From NCBI GenBank assembly GCA_030038355.1, contig JASHPB010000271.1, positions 1 through 37,262 of the forward strand: a stretch of 37,262 nt of DNA, read 5' to 3'. Below the pieces are notes generated by a model that saw only the letters and a program-made list of their open reading frames with translations, did no database searches and was not told the origin of the DNA. Within the stretch, counting starts at the first letter, position 1. Every line of letters begins with the position of its first letter. A program made the position numbers and the translations under genes. The stretch is from Candidatus Binataceae bacterium (GTDB lineage Bacteria; Desulfobacterota; Binatia; Binatales; Binataceae). Positions 17,787 to 25,233 of the stretch are shown here, one piece after another.

Positions 17787-19001
17787 CTATTCGAGATCGA
17801 GGCGGAAGATGCTGAGGTGCGCTATGCGGCCGGCATCGTAGTGGCGCCACTTGGAGCGCGGCACATCGCGGGCGGTGACGCGACGGAACTTTAGCCGCGC
17901 GAAAAACCGCGCCGCGCGATCCTCGCCGGTACAGGCGAAGACGTACTTGAGCCGGCGCGCGCGCGCCTCCTCGAGGACCTCCTTGACCAACTCACCCGCG
18001 ACGCCTTCGCCTTGGAAGCGCGTCAGCGTGTACATCGCGGTAATCTCGCCGACGCGCTCGTTGCGATACGGCTCGGTGAGAAGAGAGCAGATACCGGCAA
18101 GGTGCTCGTCGCCGATTCTGTAGCCGAAGCACGAGGGCAGGATCGCCGCAATTTGTGCGGCATCGCGGTAGAGCAGGAACCCTTCGTCTTGGCCGCGCTT
18201 GATGAGCGCTTCGACTTCCTCGAAGTCGTCGATCGAGACGGGCCGCACCCATCCGTACTGCATCTCGGTGAAGAGTGTGCCTGCGCCGACGAAGCTGAAC
18301 AGCTCCTCGTAGACGTACCGCGGCGATACGAGATTGACCGAGCCGACGCCGTCCTTGAGTGCGAGGTCGGCCGCACGCAACAGATCGCGCCGCGCTTTCG
18401 ATCGGATCGTGCGCATGATGCGCGGGATGCGCTTTTCTTCCACGAACGCCATTCGTTCGCCATCTTTGCCGATAAGACCGCCGCCGCGATCAAGAAAAAG
18501 CAGCTTGAAGACGCGGAGCCGGCTCGCGAGTTCGCGTGCGAAGACGGTCAGATCGTCGGCGTCGTCGCGGCTCATCGAGACGACGACAACGGAACCCGCC
18601 CGGAGCCGCGAATAGATCTGCGCGACCGTCGAGTCAGGCGGATAAGGACGCGAGCGCATTCCCTGCGACGGATTGAAAACCGGCGGCGGTGCGGAGGGCG
18701 CGAGCCGCCCCATCCGGCGCATCAGCTTTGGCAGCGCGCTCGGCGACACGACGACGATCATGCGGCTTTGATTGCGGCGCAGCTCGCGGATCGTCATCAC
18801 CAGCGAATCAAGGTCGGAAATGCGCTGGCCGACGGGCGGCACCAGCGCGAACATCAGGCTCTTGCCGTAGAATTCCTCGAGGTAGAAAGCCTTCTCGACG
18901 AACGTACGCGCCGAGCGGCGGACCTTGGCCGCGTATTCAGGCGCCAATGCGATCGCACCTTCGCTCACGCCGGGCCTCGCCCAGCTGGGAAGCTCTCGCA
19001 C
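17787..19001 (-). CDS. N-acetylglutamate-synthase-like protein (amino-acid-kinase-like region plus GNAT domain)
   Basis: 404 residues. Residues about 35-260 resemble the amino-acid-kinase fold of NAGS: an opening YLEEFYGKSLMFALVPP, a middle RIPRIMRTIRSKARRDLL, and DGVGSVNLVSPRYVYEELF leading to VGAGTLFTEM, the typical junction in ArgA-type proteins. Residues about 270-404 are a GNAT domain, with RFQGEGVAGELVKEV as the acetyl-CoA loop and ARFFARLKFRRV at the end. N-acetylglutamate synthase makes the first arginine precursor. The kinase-like half lacks a recognisable ATP-binding glycine motif at its start, so a non-catalytic or divergent role is possible. It is preceded by the Rrf2 gene (57 bases) and followed by the glycosyltransferase gene. 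Confidence 0.7.
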   Translation of the reverse strand: MRELPSWARPGVSEGAIALAPEYAAKVRRSARTFVEKAFYLEEFYGKSLMFALVPPVGQRISDLDSLVMTIRELRRNQSRMIVVVSPSALPKLMRRMGRLAPSAPPPVFNPSQGMRSRPYPPDSTVAQIYSRLRAGSVVVVSMSRDDADDLTVFARELASRLRVFKLLFLDRGGGLIGKDGERMAFVEEKRIPRIMRTIRSKARRDLLRAADLALKDGVGSVNLVSPRYVYEELFSFVGAGTLFTEMQYGWVRPVSIDDFEEVEALIKRGQDEGFLLYRDAAQIAAILPSCFGYRIGDEHLAGICSLLTEPYRNERVGEITAMYTLTRFQGEGVAGELVKEVLEEARARRLKYVFACTGEDRAARFFARLKFRRVTARDVPRSKWRHYDAGRIAHLSIFRLDLE

Positions 19002-19058
19002 GCGGGGCGGCGCGCGCGGTTTCTACACGAAGTGATGATTTTCAATTCTGTAAACGCG

Positions 19059-19526
19059 TCAGACTTTGGACAGCGCTTCGGCCGGATGATGCATCCCAGG
19101 GGCACTGGCGATCGGGGCACGCGAGTTGGCGATTTCCTGCAGTGAGGTTTCCGAGAAAACTTCGAGCAGCACACGCTGCCCCTTTTCCCACACTCGATAC
19201 ATCCGACAGGTCGGTTGCAACGCGCAGGAGCTGGAGCCATCGGTGCAGATGTTCAAAGTAATCGGACCTTCGACCGCCTCGATGATGTCGCGGAAAGTTA
19301 TCGAGTCGGCAGGACGCGCGAGCTGATAGCCTCCCCCAGGACCGCGCCGCGCGTGAACCAGTCCGCGCCGCATCAGGTCGCGAATGACCTTTTCCAGGTA
19401 ATACTTCGGAATGTGCTCGCGCGAGGCGATTTCGGTTCCGCGCGCAATACCTCCCGGTCGATCCGCCATGTAGATCATCGCGCGCAACGCATACTCTATC
19501 TTGCGCGGTATCTGCATCAGGCTCAT
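19059..19526 (-). CDS. Rrf2 family transcriptional regulator with three conserved-type cysteines
   Basis: 155 residues. The N-terminal winged helix reads IPRKIEYALRAMIYMADRP, then IPKYYLEKVIRDLMRRGLV and GPGGGYQLARP, the classic Rrf2 pattern. The cluster-ligand region NICTDGSSSCALQPTCRM has three cysteines with spacings of 7 and 6 residues, so a 2Fe-2S or 4Fe-4S cluster is likely. IscR and NsrR have 6 and 6 and RirA has 8 and 6, as I recall, so this one is not assignable to a subgroup. ATG at 19526 has a GAGG site 7 bases upstream. The gene lies 37 bases after riboflavin synthase on the same strand; no isc or suf genes are nearby. Confidence 0.9.
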   Translation of the reverse strand: MSLMQIPRKIEYALRAMIYMADRPGGIARGTEIASREHIPKYYLEKVIRDLMRRGLVHARRGPGGGYQLARPADSITFRDIIEAVEGPITLNICTDGSSSCALQPTCRMYRVWEKGQRVLLEVFSETSLQEIANSRAPIASAPGMHHPAEALSKV

Positions 19527-19563
19527 CGACAGACCTCGTCCGGACTTTTCACGACCGCGAGCA

Positions 19564-20178
19564 TCAGGCGGCTCGCGCGCCAGTCAGCTGGCGCGCGCTA
19601 AGGATGCGCTCGACATATTTCACCATCATATCGCTCTCGATATTCACCTGGTCACCCACTTTTTTCGTGCCGAGCGTCGTGACCTTCAGCGTATGCGGTA
19701 TCACGGCGACGTTGAAGCTGCGGCCCTTGATTCCAAACACGGTTAGGCTGATTCCGTCGATCGAAACCGAACCTTTCTCGACCAGGTAGCGTGACTCGAG
19801 TTTAGGAACCTCGAAGGTAAAAAGATGCGAATCGCCTTCGCGCTTGACTGCGACAATCTTGCCGACGCCGTCGACGTGGCCCGCGACCAGGTGGCCGCCG
19901 AGCAGCTTGTCGAGCGTCAGGCATCGCTCGATGTTCACGCGCGTGCCGGCTCTGAACGATCCGAGCGTTGTACGGCGCAGCGTTTCCGCTGACACGTCCA
20001 TCGCGATCCTGCCGCGGCCCTTGGACACGACAGTGAGACAACATCCGTTGATCGAGATCGAGTCACCGATCGCAATCTTCGAGACGGGCAACGCGGTGCG
20101 AACCGTGATAACCGCGCCCTGCTCGGTGGGACGCAGTCTTTCGACAGTGCCGAGGTCCTCGATTATTCCTGTATACAT
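19564..20178 (-). CDS. ribE: Riboflavin synthase alpha subunit
   Basis: 204 residues, consisting of two tandem lumazine-binding domains. MYTGIIEDLGTVERL is the standard N-terminus, and the internal repeat is visible as GDSISINGCCLTVVSKG in the first half and KGSVSIDGISLTVFGIKG in the second. The enzyme dismutates two molecules of 6,7-dimethyl-8-ribityllumazine to riboflavin. No ribD, ribB/A or ribH is adjacent, so the pathway is scattered in this genome. The 96-base upstream gap to the divergent GNAT gene is too short for a full FMN riboswitch and shows none. It probably leads a transcription unit with the Rrf2, NAGS-like and glycosyltransferase genes. Confidence 0.96.
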   Translation of the reverse strand: MYTGIIEDLGTVERLRPTEQGAVITVRTALPVSKIAIGDSISINGCCLTVVSKGRGRIAMDVSAETLRRTTLGSFRAGTRVNIERCLTLDKLLGGHLVAGHVDGVGKIVAVKREGDSHLFTFEVPKLESRYLVEKGSVSIDGISLTVFGIKGRSFNVAVIPHTLKVTTLGTKKVGDQVNIESDMMVKYVERILSARQLTGARAA

Positions 20179-20274
20179 CGCGACTCCGAAATCGATCGGC
20201 TAAAAACCCAGAAAAATCATATCTTTCGCACCGAGCGCTAGGCAACGGGCCTTTCCGATAATACTACTGAGCGA

Positions 20275-20985
20275 ATGGCCCGCAGGGCAGAAGAATCCCT
20301 TGCGCTGATGCGCAAGCGCCTCGCGACGCTCTATCGTTGCGACGATCGCGGTCGGTTGCTCTCGATCAATTACTTCGCCGGAGGCAAGGTTCCGCGCTTT
20401 CACCTGATGCGCACGGCGTATGGCAATATGGCTCGATATCGCAGCGACGTTCCGGAAGATCTCGTCGCGAAACTCGATCGGATATGCGAGCGCGAACCGG
20501 TTGTCGATCCGCCACCTCGCATGCCCGCTCGCCTGGACGAATTCATCGACGCTCTCGATGTGCCGCGCGGGAGTGACGAGCGATGGTCAGGGCCGGCTTA
20601 CATGCTTGAGCACGATGTAACGCCGTCTGTACCGCCGATCACGATCGATGTCAGCAACGCGAATCTTCTTCGCGGCAAACTCGAAGAATGGCGGCCAGAC
20701 CTCCAACATTGTCAGCCGCTCAGGGCGGTCATCGTGGACGGACGCGCAGTTTCGCTATGCGCGAGCGTGCGCATCAGCGCCGCAGTTCACTGCGCCGGCG
20801 TTGAGACGCTTCTCGAATATGGGCGGCGCGGCTTCGCGGTGAGCGCTGTCGCAGGATGGGCGCGCGCGGTGCAGGCGCTTGGCGCGACGCCTTTCTACAG
20901 CACCTCGTGGGCCAACCTCGCATCGCAAGCCGTCGCCGCGCGGCTCGGCGCGGTGCTCGCCGGCGTCGATTTCCATCTCGGTTGA
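20275..20985 (+). CDS. GNAT family N-acetyltransferase (FR47-like)
   Basis: 236 residues. The C-terminal third reads as a GNAT fold: AVSLCASVRISAAVHCAGVE, then YGRRGFAVSAVAGWARAVQA (acetyl-CoA loop), then PFYSTSWANLASQAVAARLG, a combination typical of FR47-like acetyltransferases. The N-terminal two thirds lack a recognisable motif apart from a charged start; they are probably the substrate-binding part. The acceptor is unknown. The ATG has only a weak ribosome site, and a GATAAT sequence lies at 20257-20262, 12 bases before it, so a short-leader or leaderless transcript is possible. It is followed 44 bases later by the HAD gene on the same strand. Confidence 0.75.
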   Translation: MARRAEESLALMRKRLATLYRCDDRGRLLSINYFAGGKVPRFHLMRTAYGNMARYRSDVPEDLVAKLDRICEREPVVDPPPRMPARLDEFIDALDVPRGSDERWSGPAYMLEHDVTPSVPPITIDVSNANLLRGKLEEWRPDLQHCQPLRAVIVDGRAVSLCASVRISAAVHCAGVETLLEYGRRGFAVSAVAGWARAVQALGATPFYSTSWANLASQAVAARLGAVLAGVDFHLG

Positions 20986-21029
20986 TTGGCACTGGCAGCG
21001 CGCCGCGCGCTCGCTTAGGATCTCCGTCG

Positions 21030-21767
21030 ATGCCGGCAAGGAAGCAAAAGCAGCGGACTGTTCATCATCCGGAGAAATCCAGCCACCAGAAGCCGAAGGC
21101 GCTCCTGTTCGATTTCGGCGGTACGCTTGCGTTTCTCGATTACGATCTGTTGGCACACGAATTCTCGCGTGACGCACGGCCGATCGATGCACTCAAACTG
21201 GAGCACGCGGAATACGAAGGCCGCGCCGCGATCGATCGCCACCTGATGGGCGGCGGCAACGACGTGATCGCATCCTACATGCAGTATTTCAACAACTGGA
21301 TGGCCGCCGCGGGAATTCCCGCGGCGGAGATTGAGGCCTACGGCGAGCACTTTCGCCGCCTGCACGGCGAGGCGTCGCTATGGCGCGTGGTGCGCCCGGG
21401 CACCATGGAAGCGCTCGAACGGCTGAAGAGCGAGGGCATTAAGCTCGCGATCGTTTCCAATGCCGAGGGCCAAATCGAGTCTGATGCGCGCCGCTACGGC
21501 CTTCATCCTTTCTTCGACGTGATAGTCGATTCGCACGTCGTCGGAGTCGCGAAGCCCGACCCGCGCATCTTCCAGATCGCGCTCGAGCGGCTTGGCGTCG
21601 CGCCCGATGAAGCGCGCTTCGCTGGCGATATCTATTCGATCGACGTCCTTGGCGCGCACGCTGCCGGTATCGAAGCGGCGCTCATCGACCAGCACGATCG
21701 CTACCACTGGATCGAGCACGCAAAAATTCGCCACATGTCAGAGTTGCACCCGCTCGACAAAAAGTAG
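21030..21767 (+). CDS. HAD-superfamily hydrolase
   Basis: 245 residues from ATG at 21030, which has AGGA about 9 bases upstream; an in-frame extension to 20856 overlaps the previous gene and is rejected. A lysine/histidine-rich N-terminus (residues 1-22) precedes motif I LLFDFGGTL, with nucleophile D28; the usual second aspartate is glycine, as in many DFGGT-type members. Motif II is AIVSNAEG, motif III the lysine in VGVAKPDPRIF, and motif IV AGDIYSIDVLGAHAAG. It probably dephosphorylates a small metabolite. It sits between the GNAT and metallo-beta-lactamase genes on the same strand. Confidence 0.88.
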   Translation: MPARKQKQRTVHHPEKSSHQKPKALLFDFGGTLAFLDYDLLAHEFSRDARPIDALKLEHAEYEGRAAIDRHLMGGGNDVIASYMQYFNNWMAAAGIPAAEIEAYGEHFRRLHGEASLWRVVRPGTMEALERLKSEGIKLAIVSNAEGQIESDARRYGLHPFFDVIVDSHVVGVAKPDPRIFQIALERLGVAPDEARFAGDIYSIDVLGAHAAGIEAALIDQHDRYHWIEHAKIRHMSELHPLDKK

Positions 21768-21826
21768 GCGGTTACGGCTTGATGCGTTCGCCGGCGCGGG
21801 CGGATAATCGCGCGCCGGAGCACATC

Positions 21827-23110
21827 ATGGGAACTATCCGCGCTACTGCCGAGCGTCTCTTCAGGGGCGAGCTTTCCACGCGCGAGGCGCATCCGCTGCT
21901 GCCGACCGGAGAGCACGAAGAGCTGGCCGCAGGCGTGATGTTCTTTCGCTGGATGGCGAACTACACGGCGGTCAAATCGAGCGACGGCCTGGTACTGATC
22001 GACACGGGCGCCTACTTCAACTGCGCCGGCACCGTCGAGATGCTGCGCCGCTTCTCAAACGACCGCGTCAACACTGCGATCTACACCCACGGTCACGTCG
22101 ATCACGCCTGCGGCATGCCCGCGCTGGCCGACGAAGCCCAAAAGAAAAAGGTTGCGCGGCCGCGCGTCGTCGGCCACCGCGCCGTGCAGGCGCGCTTCGA
22201 TCGCTACAAGCGCACTGGCGGATACAACAGCTGCATCAATACGCGCCAATTCAGCCGCCCGTCGAAGTGGCCGACGGAGTACGTCTATCCGGACACGTAT
22301 TTCGATCATCAGCTCAACGTCGTCGCCGGCGAGATGCGCTTCGAATGCCATCACGCGCGCGGCGAAACCGACGATCATTGCTGGGTCTACATTCCGCAGC
22401 GTAAGGTGCTGTGCACCGGCGACTTCATAATCTGGGCCGCGCCCAACGCTGGCAATCCGCAGAAGGTCCAGCGCTACGCACGCGAGTGGGCCGAGGCCCT
22501 CCGTTCGATGGCCAAGACGGGGGCCGAGGTGCTGCTCCCTGGCCACGGCTATCCGGTGTTCGGCGCAATCAAGGTTCGCCAGGTGCTGAACGACACGGCG
22601 AACTACTTGCAGGCGCTCTACGAGCAGACCAACGAGATGATGAACGCCGGCGCGTCTCTCGATGAAATCATTCACACCGTGAAGCCACCCGCGGTGCTCA
22701 GCGAGAAGCCGTGGCTACGGCCGGTGTACGACGAGCCCGAATTTATCGTGCGCAACATCTGGCGGCTCGAAGGCGGATGGTACGACGGGCAGCCGTCTCA
22801 TCTTAAGCCCGCGCTCGAAGCGGAGCAGGCGCGCGAGATCGCCGCGCTGGCGGGCGGAGTAGGCAACGTTGTCGCGCATGCTCTGCGCAAGCTCGAGGCG
22901 GGTGACCTGAGAGTCGCGTGTCACCTTGCGGACTGGGCAGTCGCGGCCGTGCCAGATGATCGATCGGCGCACGAAGCGCGCATGAAAATCTATCACGCGC
23001 GCGCGCTGAGCGAGGAATCGACGATGGCGCACGGCGTATATCGCGCGGCAGTCCACGCATCGGCGGCGAAGCTTGGAGTGGAGCCACCACCAGACGATCG
23101 CAGTTTCTAA
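21827..23110 (+). CDS. Metallo-beta-lactamase fold hydrolase with alkylsulfatase-like C-terminal region
   Basis: 427 residues from ATG at 21827 (GGAG 6 bases upstream); the in-frame ATG at 21779 has no good site. The metal-binding motif is TH88-G-H90-V-D92-H93, with further ligand regions HHARGETDDHCW and LCTGDF. The segment IVRNIWRLEGGWYDGQPSHL matches the dimerisation domain of alkylsulfatases (SdsA/BDS1 type). A C-terminal helical domain of about 100 residues follows. No signal peptide is visible, so it should act in the cytoplasm, unlike secreted alkylsulfatases. Cleavage of alkyl sulfates or of another ester is plausible. It ends 18 bases from the convergent cytochrome gene. Confidence 0.82.
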   Translation: MGTIRATAERLFRGELSTREAHPLLPTGEHEELAAGVMFFRWMANYTAVKSSDGLVLIDTGAYFNCAGTVEMLRRFSNDRVNTAIYTHGHVDHACGMPALADEAQKKKVARPRVVGHRAVQARFDRYKRTGGYNSCINTRQFSRPSKWPTEYVYPDTYFDHQLNVVAGEMRFECHHARGETDDHCWVYIPQRKVLCTGDFIIWAAPNAGNPQKVQRYAREWAEALRSMAKTGAEVLLPGHGYPVFGAIKVRQVLNDTANYLQALYEQTNEMMNAGASLDEIIHTVKPPAVLSEKPWLRPVYDEPEFIVRNIWRLEGGWYDGQPSHLKPALEAEQAREIAALAGGVGNVVAHALRKLEAGDLRVACHLADWAVAAVPDDRSAHEARMKIYHARALSEESTMAHGVYRAAVHASAAKLGVEPPPDDRSF

Positions 23111-23128
23111 GCAAGCGTTCATCCGCAG

Positions 23129-23569
23129 CTACGGCTTGGCGGCGGGCCGAATCTTCGCCGCGACCATCTCGGCGACGACTGCGTTGCGCGTCTTGGTTAT
23201 CTCGAGCATCCTCACGGCGCGCAGCTGCTTCACCTCATCGCCGCTGTACGGCTTGAAGTCGCGCGGCAACTGCTCCTTGCTGAATGTCTGCAGGATCCAG
23301 TTCATCACTTCGGCGACCTGCTCATCGTTTAACGCGGACTGAGCGACGCCCGGCACTTCGATCAGGTACTGGCGCCCGCCTTTCACCTTGAGGAAATCCG
23401 CCGCGCCCTGAAGCGGCGGCGCCGTGCCAGGAATTCCTTCGCCGTTCGGCCGATGACATCCCCAGCAGTTCAACATGTAAAGCTGTGCGGGCTGCTCGGC
23501 TCGCACCGGCGGGGCGCCTGACGTGAGCATCGTAACGGCTCCCAGAGCCATGCACAGAATGCGCCTCAC
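23129..23569 (-). CDS. Monohaem cytochrome c, last gene of the mau-type cluster, lacking the axial-Met loop
   Basis: 146 residues from GTG at 23569, which overlaps the previous stop as GTGA. A Sec signal peptide (cleavage near PVRA, residue 24) is followed by the haem site C35-W-G-C38-H39 and GEGIPGTAPPLQG, as in class I cytochromes. It is a paralogue of the preceding cytochrome: both contain GRQYL after the PPL segment and an 'LP..F..-DEVK' tail. Between GRQYL and the C-terminal helix it is about 18 residues shorter than its twin, and the missing part is the loop that carries the axial methionine. The sixth haem ligand is therefore unclear. It could receive electrons from the amine dehydrogenase or do something else in the periplasm. 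Confidence 0.85.
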   Translation of the reverse strand: MRRILCMALGAVTMLTSGAPPVRAEQPAQLYMLNCWGCHRPNGEGIPGTAPPLQGAADFLKVKGGRQYLIEVPGVAQSALNDEQVAEVMNWILQTFSKEQLPRDFKPYSGDEVKQLRAVRMLEITKTRNAVVAEMVAAKIRPAAKP

Positions 23570-24144
23570 TTCGATGCTCCCGGCGCAGCCGCGCTTTTCA
23601 ATTCGTCGTAGATTTGCGCGCGCTCGCGCATCAGCTCGGTCGAGTTCTTCGTCGTTGTGCGGCCAGCTTTAACTTCGTCCGCTGTGATGGCTTGAAAAGC
23701 TCCGGGCAGCAGGACGGCGTTGAATCGTGTCAGCACTTCGTTGAGCGCCGCCGCGATATCGTCGTCGCTGAGAAAAGCGAACTGCGGCATCAGACCATTG
23801 TAAGTCACACCTTTTACGACGACCGGACCTTCGAGGCCGTTCAGTAGCACGTGGACGAGATACTGACGCCCCTCCTTTACGCGGACGTAGTTGCCGATTG
23901 AATCAGCCAGCGGCGGATAGAGACCCTGAATGCCCTGCGCGTCCGGCTGATGACAGATGACGCAGCGCTGCTGGAAAATCTCCGCGCTGGCCGATACTGG
24001 CGGCGGCGGCGACACCTTGTTGTTGCAGGCGATAAACGCGAGCGCGAGCGGAGCAGCGAGCGCGGCGACTCGCGAGCTTAAGACTTGACGCCCACGATTT
24101 CGGCCGTCGAGCAGTGATACATCATCGTCGGCGCGCCGAAGCAC
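23566..24144 (-). CDS. Monohaem cytochrome c (possible lipoprotein) of the mau-type cluster
   Basis: About 192 residues if GTG at 24144 is used. The frame is open upstream to 24402, but that part is mauA in another frame, and no ATG lies near the plausible signal sequence, so the start is uncertain. The sequence SSRVAALAAPLALAFIACNN is a signal peptide ending in a near-lipobox before cysteine. The haem site is CVICH, followed by GIQGLYPPLADS, and the axial methionine is in GLMPQFAFLSDDDIAA. It overlaps mauA upstream and the second cytochrome downstream (GTGA). It is the best candidate for the electron acceptor of the amine dehydrogenase, in the place where amicyanin is encoded in Paracoccus. 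Confidence 0.8.
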   Translation of the reverse strand: MLRRADDDVSLLDGRNRGRQVLSSRVAALAAPLALAFIACNNKVSPPPPVSASAEIFQQRCVICHQPDAQGIQGLYPPLADSIGNYVRVKEGRQYLVHVLLNGLEGPVVVKGVTYNGLMPQFAFLSDDDIAAALNEVLTRFNAVLLPGAFQAITADEVKAGRTTTKNSTELMRERAQIYDELKSAAAPGASK

Positions 24145-24590
24145 CAGATGAGGTCGCTGTCGAGTTGCGCGCGATAAAGCGGCATCTCGCCCTCGGTGCG
24201 CGCGCAAAGGCATCGCCCGCATGACGCCTGCCCGCAGCAATCGCGATAACTCACGATATAGTCCCTGCCATCTGACGGATGCCGGCAGGTTCCAACCCAC
24301 GATGTGGGTGATGGCGTCGCTCCAGGCGGGCAGTCGTGTGAGCCGCCACCGCAGCAGGTGCATAGATAGCCGTCGACCGCGCAATACTTCCAGTAGTCGC
24401 AACTCGTGTCGTCCTCGATTCCCTTGGGCAGCTTGCCCGCGGCAGCATCAGCGGCACGCACCACGCGATCGATCGGCAACAGCGGAATCGCGGCCGCGCC
24501 GAGGATCACTTTGCCGACCCGCGCGAGGAAGCTTCGGCGCGAGGTGCGCTGCGCGATCGCGCGCGTCATTTGTTCGACGATTTTATCCAT
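24078..24590 (-). CDS. mauA: Quinoprotein amine dehydrogenase light (beta) chain, TTQ-bearing
   Basis: 170 residues. A twin-arginine signal SRRSFL (residues 17-22) and hydrophobic stretch export the folded chain. The cofactor tryptophans are W98 (SPTSWVGTC) and W149 (DLIWCFGA), 51 residues apart, the same spacing as Trp57 and Trp108 of Paracoccus methylamine dehydrogenase; crosslinking and oxygenation give tryptophan tryptophylquinone. Fourteen cysteines follow residue 60, two more than the twelve of the Paracoccus chain as I recall it (C80 and C124). The enzyme deaminates primary amines to aldehyde and ammonia in the periplasm. The gene overlaps mauD by 8 bases. Substrate could be methylamine or aromatic amines, because features of both subfamilies occur. 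Confidence 0.95.
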   Translation of the reverse strand: MDKIVEQMTRAIAQRTSRRSFLARVGKVILGAAAIPLLPIDRVVRAADAAAGKLPKGIEDDTSCDYWKYCAVDGYLCTCCGGGSHDCPPGATPSPTSWVGTCRHPSDGRDYIVSYRDCCGQASCGRCLCARTEGEMPLYRAQLDSDLIWCFGAPTMMYHCSTAEIVGVKS

Positions 24591-25233
24591 GATGCTTGCC
24601 TGCGCCCTCGCCGTTCACCGCAGGCGCCTCGGCCGCAGTGATCCGTTTGCCAAGATAGTCCTGCAGCGAAGCAACGCCCATCTGCTTCGCCTGCACGATG
24701 CTCTCGAGATGCTCGCGCGTGTTCACCAGGCCTTTGGCGCGCACGATTCCTTCATGGTCAATCAACACCGCATACGGCAGTTTGCTGACGCGATAAGTAA
24801 GTCCGAGCTCCGAAGAAAGCACGAGCGGAAAATTCTGCATTCGATTATGTTCGACGAAATCGCGCTGCGCCTCGGCCTCGCCGTCACTTGTGAACATCAC
24901 GTCGAGCCACTTCGACTCACTGACCGCGAGCGATTTCACCGCGGGCAGCAGCTTCTTGCATACCGGGCAGGTGGGCGACACGAACATCAAGAGCGTCGAG
25001 CGGCCGGCCGAATTCTCAGCGCCAATGGTGACGGGATGGCGGTTCAGATCGACGAGCTCGAAGAGCGGTGAATGGTCGCCGACCTTCGGACCCTTGTCGA
25101 TTGTCAGTGCGCCAATCGGCGCGATCCGTTCGTGCAGCACTCCAATCTGCCGCACCAGCGCGAACACGATGGCCGCGAGCGCCACCACGGCGATCCAAAG
25201 GATGACCTGCGAGACCATCAATGCCTCAAGCAT
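24583..25233 (-). CDS. mauD: Methylamine/aralkylamine dehydrogenase maturation protein, thioredoxin-like
   Basis: 216 residues from ATG at 25233, which overlaps the mauE stop by 8 bases; a frame extension to 25293 lies inside mauE. An N-terminal membrane anchor (residues about 8-28) precedes a periplasmic thioredoxin-like domain, with the redox pair C89-P-V-C92 in SPTCPVCKKLLPAVK. In Paracoccus MauD is needed to form the six disulfides of the light chain, and its loss destabilises MauA. Position between mauE and mauA is the conserved order. No other candidate function fits this context. Confidence 0.93.
   Translation of the reverse strand: MLEALMVSQVILWIAVVALAAIVFALVRQIGVLHERIAPIGALTIDKGPKVGDHSPLFELVDLNRHPVTIGAENSAGRSTLLMFVSPTCPVCKKLLPAVKSLAVSESKWLDVMFTSDGEAEAQRDFVEHNRMQNFPLVLSSELGLTYRVSKLPYAVLIDHEGIVRAKGLVNTREHLESIVQAKQMGVASLQDYLGKRITAAEAPAVNGEGAGKHHG

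Noticed and set aside
18012-19145. 377-residue plus-strand open frame opposite the NAGS-like gene
   Set aside because: No recognisable domain, and the opposite strand has clear GNAT motifs; it is a GC-driven shadow.
20179-20274. FMN riboswitch upstream of riboflavin synthase
   Set aside because: The gap is only 96 bases and none of the conserved RFN-element blocks is seen.
23129-23569. Short MauG
   Set aside because: Only one CxxCH is present and the length is 146 residues; MauG is dihaem and over 300 residues.
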